Below, in pieces: positions 1 to 10,990 of a DNA stretch of 64,000 nt. Under the pieces are notes generated by a model. The model had not been told where the DNA came from, did not search any database, and was given only the letters and a program-made list of their open reading frames with translations. Where the stretch lies: NCBI GenBank assembly GCA_002150815.3, contig NDFF03000327.1:124001-188000 (forward strand), written 5' to 3'. This DNA comes from Grammothele lineata (Eukaryota > Basidiomycota > Agaricomycetes > Polyporales > Polyporaceae). The first letter of the stretch is position 1. Each line of letters begins with the position of its first letter. Both the position numbers and the translations under genes were made by a program.

Positions 1-50
1 TCCTCTGACGAACCTCCCACTCCCCCTTCTCTCCAACTCTATACTTTCAG

Positions 51-860
51 GATCCATAAGCGTTACGTTCAAGTCAACAAAGCCCGTACAATCCTACACG
101 CTCGACGTCCAGCCCACGGACACCATCGCGCAGATCAAGGCCCAGCTCGCCGCCGTCCGCGGGGCGCCGCCCGCAGACGCACAGCGCCTCCTGCTGAAAG
201 GCAAGGCCCTCGCGGACGCGAAGCTCCTGCGCGAGTACGCCGTCAAGGCCGGGGACACCGTCAACCTCATGGTCAAGCCCGGGTTCGTCTGGGACCCGTC
301 TAACGTCCCGCCCCCAATCGAAGTGAAGGCTGTGGAGGAGGCGGAGGCGGAGGAGAGGAAGCCGGAGGACGTGACGCTCCTGCCGAGCCCGGAGCCAAGG
401 AGGGGTCATGGGCGCACGCCGTCGATCGTGCTGTCGCCGTCGCCGTCGCTCAGCCCGAGCCCGGGGGAGAAGCTGGTGGACATCCCGCTCGTGCTGGACG
501 CGTCTGTGATTCCGGCTGCGCCTGCGGCTGTGTCGGACTCGTCGTTCCATGCGGGGATATCGAGGCCGGAGTTCTGGGAGAAGCTGCATGTGTTCCTTAT
601 GTGAGTATTTCGTGCCCCTACTCCTCTCCTGCACGCGTTCCTTCCCCCTCCCCATTCCGGCCGATCTTTCGCCTTCTCGTGAAGGTTCTTCGGCGTCATG
701 TTCTGACCATGACCGGTATTCTAGGGCTCAATTCCCGAATCAAACGGACGCCGCGACGGCATGGGAGGACTTCTTCCGCGTCAGCAAAGGCAACCTCTCC
801 GTGAGCGAAATAGCCAAGATCCGCGACGCAGTCGGCGTCATCGGTATGGGCGGCACCTAA
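51..860 (+). CDS. Ubiquitin-like domain protein, Get5/Mdy2-like (5' partial)
   Basis: The 5' end lies outside the window; the first visible exon follows an acceptor ending at 50. Exons are 51-600 and 725-860, and the join is in phase. The visible N-terminal part is a ubiquitin-like fold: SVTFKS strand, a DTIAQIKAQL helix, QRLLLKGKAL, then a VKAGDTVNLM strand. A low-complexity Pro/Ser/acidic linker follows. The C-terminal 55 or so residues (EFWEKLHVFL ... AWEDFFRVSKGNLS ... IRDAVGVIG) form a small helical module ending GMGGT. A ubiquitin-like domain plus a short helical C-terminal module is the plan of Get5/Ubl4A, which links tail-anchored-protein chaperones in the GET pathway in the cytosol. 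That identity is inferred from architecture, and another ubiquitin-like protein is possible. The coding status itself is well supported. Confidence 0.65.
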
Positions 861-3094
861 AGTCCCCCTCCCCCCACCAATCGCTCGGTCTGCCGTCTCC
901 TCCCTATCGACTCATCGACTCTAGCAACACTTCGTCTCTTACGCATATATCTCGAACTTTACCCTCAACGTCGGCGCTCTTCCCTCGAAAGATGACATCG
1001 CTATTTTTGCGGCGCCTCTCCCGCCCAGTGCCGCGGGTGCGCCGTTCTATTCATAAGTTCTGCAGCCTTGTGATGGTGATGCGCGGGACGGGGCGGTGGC
1101 TGTGGCCGGGGCGAGTTGTTTGCGGCGCCATTCGTTGGTTTCGTGGGATCCGGAAGGCCGGAGATCCAGTGGTTCGGTGGTTTGGTGGTTTGGTTCTAAG
1201 GCTTTCTTCTTTTTCCCGCTCGACTTCATTCTCGGACTCAGACTGGCAATAATTTCGGCATTGGTCGCAGACGCATATACGCATTGTACAATGGAGCATT
1301 CATCGTTCTCGTTTTCTTTCGCAGTTTACCATCGCCTGACTTCATTCGCACGCACTAGGAATGGTGTTCTCATGGAGGGGTCGACTCAGCGTCTGGAAGC
1401 TGTGAGCGCCCAGGCCTGCAACTCACTCGCCACTCCTCCACTCTTCCAGCAGTTCACAGTTCCAGCCTCTTGATCCTGCTTATCAGGCACGGAAGGCACC
1501 TACCCCTCCTATCGTCCAATCACAGCGGGAGAGTTCCCCGCGCATCTCGATGTTCATAATCCTGTGCAGGCGCGCGGAACGTGGGCGAAGCCAAGCGGCT
1601 CGCGAGATCCCGCGGCCCCGAAATCGGGCGGGCATCCAGCGACATTGAATTTCAATCAGTTGATGGTACTTACGCCTACTTACGGAGGTCCAAGACCACA
1701 AGTCAGCCCAAGACGTCCAAGGGGCTTGGTGCCTGGGGCGGTCGTGTGTGTTTTGACGTCGTCCTCGTGCTGCCAGTGGGGCTCGAATAACATGAGGGTC
1801 GTCCTCTGGATCAACGTGTCGCAAGCTAAGTAACGCCAGGCGAGTCCGCAATGATGACGGATGCACTAACCCTCCACGGAATCTCCGCCGTCAAGTGTAC
1901 AGACCCTAGATCCGTATTCTCTCATACCTCGGTGTATGACGCCAACATCAATACGCCAGCACCATAACCTTCCTCCCCCCCTCGCGAAGAGCCCTCTATA
2001 GCTACGAATTTGTTGCCATCCGGTACGTATCCCGCCTCCTTGTGCTTTACAATCAGCCCGCTGAGCAACGCAGTGATGCTAACATCTCGCGAGTCATTGC
2101 AGGCTCAGCGGTGCAATTATGCGTGATGTTGAACCGGATTCATGTCCCAACTTGGTCCCAACAGTTCAGGAACGGCCTGGAGCGGCTAACGCCCGCCGGA
2201 AAGGCAACTGCTGACTATGAACGGATAGGGTCCAATGGGCAGTCTGGACATCGGGCCTGGACAGGCAAAGTGTGTCAGAGTATAATGTGGCGAAAGGTTC
2301 CATGCGGTCCCGGGTCATCGTGGAGGGTGCGTGAAAGAGGATCCAGCTTGCGTTTGGCCAGCTCTCTCTCTTTTTGCTTGGGGCCCGCATGGAGCGTCGC
2401 GGCATCGCAGTCGCTCGATCGCCGACGGCGTTGATCGAGACGGGTTGATTTAGAGTTCTGGGCGCCTGCGAGGTTTGGAGGGCGGATGAAGGCTTCACGC
2501 GTCGCCACTTGCCATATGCATGCACCGCACCGACTGAGGCCGACCGCCACCTTCGCTCCTCCGGTGCTGCGAGAGGAGGCCGGGCCCGGGGACAACTTTG
2601 GCGGCGAAGACGAAACGGCGAAATTTGAGGCAAGGGCGAGGCTGGCGGGGCCAGGCACGGGCGAGGAGGGTTTGATGGGGCCGAGAAGCGGGGGCTCTGC
2701 GCGCGCCGACTGAGGTTGCGTGGTTCTGTGGCAGGAGCAGCAGGGAGCTGGAAGGAGATGCGGGGCATTGGCTTGGCGTTCGTTCCTGCGCACATGGCCA
2801 CTTGCTCCTCGTCCGCCCTGGATGCTCACTCCTCCGTGCGGGGCGCCAGCCTCGCTTCCGGCCTCGCTCCAGCGCTGTTCCCCCGCCAACACTAGCTGAT
2901 AGCGGTCGCCCGACCGCCCCGGCCCCGCGACGCGACGCGCTATATAGTCCCCGCCCAGGCCCTCGCGCGTCCCTCGTCCTGCTTCCCCCAGCGACTACGG
3001 CCCCTTCCCGTCGTCCGCCTCATCCGTCGGCTGCTACCCCCCTGCCAGGCCCACTGCTGTATCCCAGCCAGTGACTGCGCACGCGCTGCCAGAC
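861..3094. other. Intergenic, no supportable gene
   Basis: Long frames exist on both strands here, notably minus 2166-2801, but they are Pro/Arg/Ser-rich and overlap in several frames. None shows a domain or a consistent intron pattern. The last 160 bases hold the promoter of the OPT transporter. Confidence 0.5.
2941..2946 (+). promoter_or_regulatory. TATA box of the OPT transporter gene
   Basis: TATATA lies 154 bases before the ATG at 3095 and is followed by a pyrimidine-rich leader, typical of fungal core promoters. Confidence 0.5.
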
Positions 3095-6073
3095 ATGGCC
3101 ACCACCACTGACACCTACCCAGAGCTCATCCGCGGCGAGAGCTCCCATGGCTCCGTCGACGAGAAGGCTGCCGTCAAGCAGCCCAAGCACGAGGTCGACC
3201 ACGAGCAGGTCCACGACGGTGAACACTCGCTCGAGACCCACGATATGTACGTCGCGCGTCGCTGCCTGCTTTTCGCGCGTCGGCGACGGTTGCTAATGCG
3301 CGTTGCTCGCAGCTCAAAGCCGTTCCCCATCGACCCCGATGAGCCAGAGGAAACGCACCAGCTTACCCTCCGGTGAGTGCGGCGCCATTGATAATGGCAC
3401 GCGTGCTCATCTGCCTTTAGTGCTATCGTTGTAGGCTGTGCGCTTGGAGCGGTTGGTGCGTTCTCGGCCTTTCTACCATCACTCCGCGTTCGCACTAACA
3501 CCGATTCTGTCCAGTCGGTGCTTCCAACATCTACCTTGGTCTCAAGACCGGCTTTACGTTCGGTCCCCAGGTGAGTCACCCTCTAATCTCGTTGACATTT
3601 CTCGCCTCGTGCTGATTCGACCTGTCTAATACAGCTCTTCGGTGTACGTTCTCCACCGCTCCCGCAAGGGGTCGCGCGATCATTGGTGCTGATGCCGTCC
3701 CTTTTCTCTTTCTCCAGGCTATCTTCGGTTACGCCATCATCAAGCCTCTCTCCAAGGCGCTCCCCGAGACCGGCCTCCTGGGCCGTCTCCTCGGCGGGCC
3801 CTTCGGTCCCAAAGAGAACTGCACCGTCCAGTCCGCCGCGACCGCGGCGGGCGGCATCGGCATCATCTTCGTCTCCGCCATCCCCGCCATGTACCGCCTG
3901 CACCTCATGTCCGAGCTCCCGAAGCAGGACATCGGGAAGCTCATCGCGATCACCGCCTGCGCGAGCTTCTTTGGTGTCTTCTTCGTCATCCCGCTCCGCA
4001 AGTACTACATCGTCAAGCAGAAGTTGACGTTCCCGACCCCCGCGGCGACGGCGATCACGATCCGCGCGTTGCATAATAGCCGTACGGGCGCGGTTGCGGC
4101 GCGCAAGAAGTCGATGATGCTTCTCATCTCGTTCGTGGTCGTGTTTGTGTACAAGGTCATGACGGGCTACGCTCCTGGTCTTGTGAGTACCCTTGCTGCG
4201 TGTGTGCTTTGGGAGCGGTTGCTGACTGGAACGCGGGTAATAGATCTTCGATTGGCACATCGGCTGGACGCTCTACCGTCTCGGGTTCACGAGCATCATC
4301 TCGCTCGAGAACTACGGCTGGTGGATCGAGTGTGCGTACTTCCTCCAGCTCCATCTCATTAGGCTGGCCATCTGACACGCATATACCCAGTCACTCCTGC
4401 GTTCTTCGGCGCTGGAATGCTTTCCGGTATCAACGCCAGTTGGAGTTTCTTCGGTGGCTCCATTCTCGCGTGGGGTATCAGTACGTGACTTCGTGGAGCA
4501 TTACATGCCAAACTTGGGTACTCACATCCCACCGCAGTTGCTCCCTCGCTCGTCAAGAACGGCCTTGCGTTCGGTGTCGAGGCCTCGGACGAATTCCCCC
4601 TCGTCTCCTACAACGCGCTCTCGTTCGACGACCCCTCGCTCTACGCTACCCACCCCTCTCCCCGTTACTGGCTCCTCTGTAAGTCTCTCGAAAATTCCCC
4701 GGACCGGGGCACGTCTAACACGTCTCCCTGCAGGGCCCGGTGTTCTCATGATGCTCGTTTACTCCTTCGCCGATCTCGGCATGAACTCGAGCTCAGTGGT
4801 CAAGGCCCTGCTCAAGGCGGACATCAACTGGAACCCCATCAGCTGGTTCCGCGAGGACCCGAACTACAACCCGGACGACGACGAGGACCTCTCGCCCCGG
4901 GAGGACCGCGTGCCGACGCTCTGGTGGACCGTCGGCCTCGCGCTCAGCACGATCATGTGTATCGCGATCATGGCGACGCTGTTCAAGATGAACGTCGGCG
5001 AGGCGATCCTCTCGCTTATCCTGGGCTTCTTGTTCTCGTTCATTGGTGTGCAGAGCGCGGGTACCACGGACGTTAACCCCGTCTCGACCGTCGCCAAGGT
5101 AAGCGCCGCGCACTCCAAATTGGACATGACCACTCGCTGACCTCATCCTAGGCATCACAACTCATCTTCGGAGGCATCGCCAAAGGCGCGGGCTACGCCC
5201 AAGCCCCCGGCGAGCTCATCAACCTCACCGCCGGCGTCGTCGCCGCCGGCTCCGCCGCCCAGTCCACCGACATGACCGGGGACCTCAAGACCGGCTACCT
5301 CCTGCGCGCCAAGCCGCGCAACCAGTTCGTCGCGCAGCTCTGCGGCGCCGTCGTCGCCGTCTTCCTCAACGTCGGCCTCTACATCCTCTTCACCACCGCC
5401 GCCCCCTGCATCATGTACCTCCCCGAGGACGGGGAGTGCACGTACGGCGCGCCCTCGGTGAGCGCGTGGGCGGCGGTCGCGAGCGCGGTGGTGGCGCCGG
5501 AGCTGCCGATCCCGTCGAGCTCGGGCTATACGGCGATCGCGCTGGCGATTGTGAGCGTTGCGTCGGTCGTGGCGAAGCATTTGTGGTTGCCGAAGAAGTA
5601 TTGGGGGTACGTGCCGAATTGGAACGCGGTGGGGTTGGCGTTTGTTGTTCCGCAGGTGTATTACTCGATTGCGATGTGAGTCTCCCTCCCTTCCCTCCCA
5701 CCTTCTTTCTCGCTCGCTCGGGGATGGCATGCTGACCAGGCTCGCTTTACAGGGCGGCGGGCTCGATCATGAACTACATCTGGGCGCTGCGCAACCCCGC
5801 GAGCTACGACATGTACATGTTCGCGCTCGCGGCGGGCCTGCTCGCCGGCGAGGGCCTCGGCGGCGTCATGCAGGCGCTCCTCGCGGTCGCCAAGGTCGAC
5901 GGGTCTCGTGAGTGTCTTCCCTTCCCTTCCTTCCCTGTGCCGTGCGGCCCCGTCTCGAGCGGTGGCTGTATTCTCTATTCTCGGACGTCGATCGCTGATC
6001 GTGAGCTTTTTTTTTTGAAAATGCAGTTTACGGGACCGCGATCGGCTGCCCGGGCTTCGAGTTCTGCGGCTGA
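3095..6073 (+). CDS. OPT-family oligopeptide/metal-chelate transporter
   Basis: A membrane transporter of the OPT superfamily, which in fungi imports small peptides or metal complexes by proton symport. Thirteen exons join in phase to 728 residues: 3095-3246, 3313-3372, 3421-3455, 3515-3570, 3635-3643, 3718-4182, 4244-4331, 4391-4480, 4538-4678, 4734-5098, 5152-5675, 5753-5907 and 6027-6073. The first ~70 residues are hydrophilic (His/Glu-rich). Many hydrophobic segments follow, with OPT-like motifs such as YLGLKTGFTFGPQLFG, FPTPAATA and SAAQSTDMTGDLKTGY. The last segment (IGCPGFEFCG) ends the protein. The YSL-like branch is likelier than the Isp4-like one, judging from the GLKTG...FGPQ start (inference). 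The start is the first ATG after the TATA box; the GTG at 3071 is not used. Substrate is unknown. The 9-nt exon 3635-3643 is unusual. Confidence 0.9.
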
Positions 6074-7227
6074 GCAGCGCTTCTTGGACTTCATGCCGGC
6101 GGCGCCCTCGACTTCCGCGCTCCGATGCTTCTCCCCCTCTCACGTCCTCCGTCCCTCCCATCAGGATGATCTGTACGACTGCATGCTCCCATCCCAACCT
6201 CCATCCTCACTCGCATCTCATCCCCCCTGTTAACGATAATGGCATTGGTGGTCTCGACGCGCTATATACCGGATGTCTCTGTTCCACATACGTACTTAGT
6301 ACCCTTGTCGGCTATTAGTTGTATATCGTACGGGGCCCCTCCCTGTCTCCGCGCGGCCCTGAGGCTCTCGGGCGCGGCGCAGGAGGGGCCCCTGGTGTAT
6401 CCCGCTGTAATCATAATTTTTTCTGCATCTACTCTTGTTGTCAGCGTCAGTGTCGAAGTTCCAAATCGATACCTAGGTAAGTACTTATTGCCTCTCAATA
6501 TCGGTGGCGTCTGCCGTCCGGAAGACGGGATGCGGCCCCGGGATGGCGTTCCTGGTCCAGGATGGCCGATGTCAAAGTCTGCCGCATGCGTAAGCGCGGC
6601 GTCAAGTCCTCCGGGGAGGGCGCGATCACACGACGTGCGCGATCGTGGGCGCTTCTAGAGCCGATGTTGAGTTGGATATCTTGGCCTCCTCATCATCCTC
6701 ATCCTCGCCCCTGGGCCCTGAAGAGGCTGCAGCTCGTATTGGCAGGTCGGCCACTCTGTTCTCCACTGGTCATTTTGCTCGCGTTGAGACATGTTTCTCT
6801 GTGCAAGGACGTCGCATGTATCACCGTTCTCCGTGCCCGAAGAGCCACGGAAAGTATCACCTTGCAATGCAGGCGGCTCCGGATGGCCGCCTCGTACTAC
6901 TCGAGACGTCGACGATAGTACGACGATACACAAGGCCCGCGAACAGCTGATCCCCCCGGACTAACCAGTATCATTACATTTACGGTCGCGTCCGCGCGAT
7001 GGCCTTCCCGCGGCGACATCTCCCCGCACCCCGGCTCCGATACGCACAGGCCCTGCCATCTGCCACCGGGCTAGAGGCGATAAATCCGCCTCCAGACGTG
7101 GTCGGGGTTGTGCGGCCCCCTCCGCCCTCTTGTTATTTCTTCTCTTCCAGTTGGGTCGCTCGGCTCGGTGTAAACCTCTGTACCTTCCTCCAACTTGACG
7201 TTAACACTTGACGACTTGGAGATTACG
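6074..7227. other. Intergenic, no gene seen
   Basis: The 3' region of the transporter and the promoter of the next gene. A GATAAAT motif at 7079-7085 lies about 145 bases before the next ATG and may serve as its TATA-like element. Nothing else is recognisable. Confidence 0.5.
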
Positions 7228-8756
7228 ATGGCCCGTTCAGCCACTGCTACCAGCGCGCTCGTCTCAGTGCTTGCGCTCGCGTCCGCCGCGCTCGCGCAGA
7301 CGTACACCGCGACGTACACCCCGGACGACGCGCCAAAGATCTCGGAGCAAGGCCAGTCCGGCACGAACCAGTGCGGGAGCGGGAGCGACCAGGGCTCGAT
7401 GTGCCAGAACGTCTACGGTACGCTCGCACTTTCGCCTCTCCCGCCTCCTATGTTTCGCAACTGACTCGCTTCTCCTTCACTATGAACTCGCGTGCGCGGA
7501 CAGTGAACTCGCTCGACGACTTCTGCCTCTTCGCCCCTCCCTCCCCCGGCCCCGGCTCCGTCATCGGCAACACCGAGCGGATCGAAGTCGCGTGGTGCGT
7601 GCAGGGCGGGCACGGCACGCGCGTCGTCCCCCCTGGGACGATCGCCGGCGCGCACTTCGTGCAGACCCCGGACTATGTGCAGGTGACGGGCGTCGGGGAC
7701 CTCACGAAGATCAACATCCCGCGGGGGGACGAAGGGGGGGAGCTCGACCCGCATGGGGCGGATGGGAAGGGGAACCCGATTGGAGGACTGGTGTTTTCGA
7801 ATGCGTTTGGAGGTGGGGAGAGGCAGATGCATGAGTGGACGGTGAGTGCTTGATACTTGAGAGCTTGTTCTTTTTGGGGAGTGGCTACGGAACGCTGGGA
7901 AGTTGCATCGCCACTGCGTTCTTTTAATATCTGGATGGCGCGTGGCGATGAGTTGCCGTCGCTTGGCTTCGACCCTGTTACTGACGCGCGCTCTCACAGA
8001 ACTTTGTGGCGTTTGACGAGTTCTGCATCCGCGCGTGCAAGGACGGACCGGACGCGCCGAGGCTCTGCCAACACATCTACGACGTCATGGGCTGTGCGTG
8101 GAACATGCCCGGCGACTACTCAGCGGGCTCGTTCGACTCGTGCCGTAGCGATTCTGGAGAGGTACGTCACGTCTCCCATTTGTTCCTCTGCTCGTGCTGA
8201 CGCGTTCGCGCGCGACCAGCCGATGGGCGTATATGGCACATCGACGTTCCACCAAGGCCAACCCTCAACCCCCGCCGCGCACCCGGCCCCCGCCAAGTCC
8301 CAGTGCGCAAAGGTGAACACCATCAGGAACGGGATGCAAATCTCCGCCCCAGGGGCGCCCGCGTCCACCACCACAGCTCGCGCGTCCACCAACACGATCG
8401 TCTCTACCACCTCCGCCACGCTGGTGTCTTCGGTCAGCTCGGTATCTGCCTCAGCAGCTGCCACCGCCGCCGTGTCTACCGCCTCTTCTGGTTTTGCCAC
8501 GGGCTCTTCGAGCGGGACGAGCTCGAGCGCAGCGGGCAGCACCAGCGCTACTGGCACCAGCGGGACCTCGACCGGGACCTCTCCGTCGAAGGCTACCAGT
8601 GCGCCGTCGGCGCCGTCGACTGCGACGGTCTTGACGGGAACCAGCTCCGCTACTGTAGGGGCGAACGCCGGGAACGGCGCGGCGGCGTTGTTCGGTCGCG
8701 GCTTGGAGTTCGCGGTCGTCTGCGCTGCAGTCGTCGTTGGTGCGCTCGTTGTGTGA
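7228..8756 (+). CDS. Secreted, probably GPI-anchored 'macrofage activating glycoprotein'-like protein
   Basis: Four exons (7228-7417, 7504-7841, 8000-8161, 8220-8756) join in phase to 408 residues. A clear signal peptide (MARSATATSALVSVLALASA, cleavage near ALAQ) is followed by a Cys-containing ectodomain with NSLDDFCLFAPP, EVAWCVQGGHGTRVVPPG, QMHEWTNFVAFDEFCIRAC and GCAWNMPG. It then has a ~110-residue Ser/Thr/Ala-rich tract suited to O-glycosylation. A final hydrophobic stretch (LEFAVVCAAVVVGALVV) at the very C-terminus fits a GPI-attachment signal. This layout matches basidiomycete proteins commonly annotated 'macrofage activating glycoprotein'. Their biochemical role is unknown, and the name should not be read as a function. 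It probably sits in the cell wall or plasma-membrane outer face. Confidence 0.8.
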
Positions 8757-9184
8757 TCGAGTACATGCTCCCCTCTGCCTACTAATCGGGCACGCTCTAC
8801 TCCTCATCCTATTCTTCATGGACCCTGTGTGGGTAAACCTCACCTCTTATCTCTGCTTTTGGACCTCTGGTTTCGAGATCGGACGATGTCAACGCATACT
8901 ATACGACCCGATTTGGACCTTGCTTTGGGGTGTCTAATCCTTCTTAGTGTTATCGTGTACTGATGGCGGTACTCCTCGGACTACGTATACCCATCTATCC
9001 CCTATACGGGCATACCCCACTGTTGTCGCTCACTTACGTTGTGTGTAATGTACCGAATCATGTTGTTGTCAATGCCGTTCGTGGTTATATGCAATCGCGT
9101 TCTCGAAGGGAATCTCATGGGCTACATCCTGCAGTGCGAACAACATCTATATATACATACACCCGAGTGCCTCGGATCTGACCC
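8757..9184. other. Intergenic between convergent genes
   Basis: Contains the 3' ends of the secreted-protein gene and of the minus-strand CmcJ-like gene. No coding signal is seen. Confidence 0.5.
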
Positions 9185-10146
9185 TCAGTCGTAGAACACC
9201 AACAGCCTGAGCTCGATGGACTCTCGCAGGGGCGAACCCTCCGGAGTGGTCGGGTCTTCGAAAGCGGTGTGAGGCGTGAAGTTGGCGGTCGCGCCATCGT
9301 CTCTAGAGTCGAAGCTGTCGCGAGCACGCTTCGTCAGTGCCCTGTCCTACCCGTACCGCTAAGGCAACTAACACGCACCATTTAATCAACACGAGCTCGT
9401 CTGGCTCCATCCCGCGCAGGAACTTCCACCTATGCCCGGGGTTGAACTTAACGCTGAACGTCTCCCCGTCCCTATCCGGGTACTTGAGCGTCGTCGACAC
9501 CAGATCCTCCTTCGGGTTCACACTCCTATAATCGCACAGCGCGAGCGGCCAGTCCCACGCTGCGTGCCCGATCGGCCGCCAGAGGTTGATAATCTGGTAG
9601 CGGCCCGCGAGCAGCTTGGGGACGTCCTCGGGCGGGAGGTGGCGCCGGACGCGCGCGGCGGAGGATTCGGGGGTCTGGTCGATGTGGACTTGCAGGACGG
9701 GCTTGCGCTTCTGAGGGTTGTCCTCCGGGTCGTCAGGGCGGCGGCGGCGGATCGCTGGGGAGGTGCGGTCTAGTTAGCGCTCCGAGCTCGGAGGGGTAGC
9801 AAGAGTGGGACATACTGTGGTCGAAGACGACGGCGCGCGAGGCCCCAGTGAGCTCCTTGACAAGCTCAACGCTCCCGGGGTAGTACTCCTTCTCGATGTC
9901 CTCGTCGTTCACGAACGCCTTGTGGGTCGCGGCACGGCGGAAGTACTGGAAGCCGGTGGTGTCGAGCGAGACGGAGCCCTCCTTGCCGCGGATGTTCTCG
10001 ATCTGGACGTCGTGCGGCACCTGGGGGTAGTTGCGCTGGGGGCGCGACGGGTCGACGTTGATCCACGTGTACGGCTTGGAGCCATCCAATGGAGGAGCGA
10101 AGTACAGGAGCTTAGCGTCGACGGTGTCGGCGTTGGAGATCGTCAT
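9185..10146 (-). CDS. CmcJ/asaB-like hydroxylase/desaturase family protein, copy 1
   Basis: Three exons, 10146-9816, 9754-9379 and 9314-9185, join in phase to 278 residues. The protein opens with a TVDAKLLYFAPP segment. It continues with DVQIENIRGKE, SLDTTGFQYFRR, then VFDHTIRRRRPDDP across the first intron, VHIDQTP, INLWRPIGHAAWDWPLALCDYRS, FLRGMEPDELVLIKCFDSR, and ends LRLLVFYD. This pattern belongs to the fungal 'GA4 desaturase / CmcJ / asaB-like' family, whose members act in secondary metabolism, some as 2-oxoglutarate-dependent-type enzymes. The substrate cannot be inferred. A close paralogue sits at 16411-17389 with identical intron positions. A TATATA at 10225-10230 (reverse strand) lies 80 bases upstream. 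Confidence 0.85.
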
Positions 10147-10990
10147 GGTGCTTAGACTTGGAGTGGGGGTATGTGGAAGAGGTGGGAGAGGATGTGATGC
10201 TTTGGCCTCAATGTCGGGCGAGTGTATATACCACGCGCAGATCTGTGTTTGTCATCCCAAAGGGCTGAGACTCTATAGAAGGCCGGGTGTCGCTGTGCGT
10301 GAGTGAGCTGCTCCATTGCGGGCTTCCTAAGGCTTTACTTAGTCAGCGGGTCGCACAAGAATTCGATCCGAGCACGCAAGAGGGAAGGTCATATGAACAC
10401 ACCTTGACAGTAATCTATGCCGTTCTAATAGCGATCATAGCGGTGAGCATGCGTGTTGCGGATGTTTTCCAGGGTCGGAGGCAAGCCAGAAGAGTCTCAA
10501 ATCCCCGTTTGGACGCTGCAGAGAGCCTTCAATTGCGCAAGAGGTTATGGACGTTGACGTCACGGGTCAGAACGAGGCAAGCGTGAGAATCCGAGTTGAT
10601 CGGGGTCTGTCACCGACCGAGAAACTAAGTCTGAATCCGTCATCGCTAACTTCTAAGTACCTTTGACTCTTCTTGGGCTCGGGCTGAGCAACATTCGACG
10701 GAGATTACGACAGGTCTCTATTTCGGGACTGAACTGCCTCTCAGATATGTGGAGTTAAGTAATCTCAAAACGAGTTCGTTCAACGGCACTTCGTACAGCT
10801 GTACGGTGAGACTTCATTTACTACCCGCCTATGGGACCATACGGCGAGTTCATGAATCGACGAAAAGGATAACTTGAGCGCGATTGCGGAAGACATTAGG
10901 GCGGTTTCACAACCAGCCAAAGAGGCATCCCTGTAATCAGATAGCTCAGACTGCCGCTAGTTCACCTACGCTGAGAGAAAGCTCGTACCG
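10147..10990. other. Intergenic, no gene seen
   Basis: Promoter of the CmcJ-like gene and 3' flank of the DUF4246 gene. Only short frames are present, without recognisable domains. Confidence 0.5.
10225..10230 (-). promoter_or_regulatory. TATA box of CmcJ-like copy 1
   Basis: TATATA about 80 bases upstream of the ATG at 10146 on the minus strand. Confidence 0.45.

Noticed and set aside
2166..2801. 211-codon minus-strand frame
   Set aside because: Low-complexity Pro/Arg/Ser sequence overlapped by frames on both strands; no conserved motif.
3583..4260. 225-codon frame antisense to the OPT transporter
   Set aside because: A shadow of the GC-biased third positions of the sense gene, dominated by Arg/Asp/Glu.
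7208..7834. 208-codon frame overlapping the secreted-protein gene
   Set aside because: Arg-rich +1 shadow frame of the secreted glycoprotein exons.
10300..10390. Possible tRNA around an AATTCGATCC motif
   Set aside because: No matching acceptor stem or A box at the right spacing.
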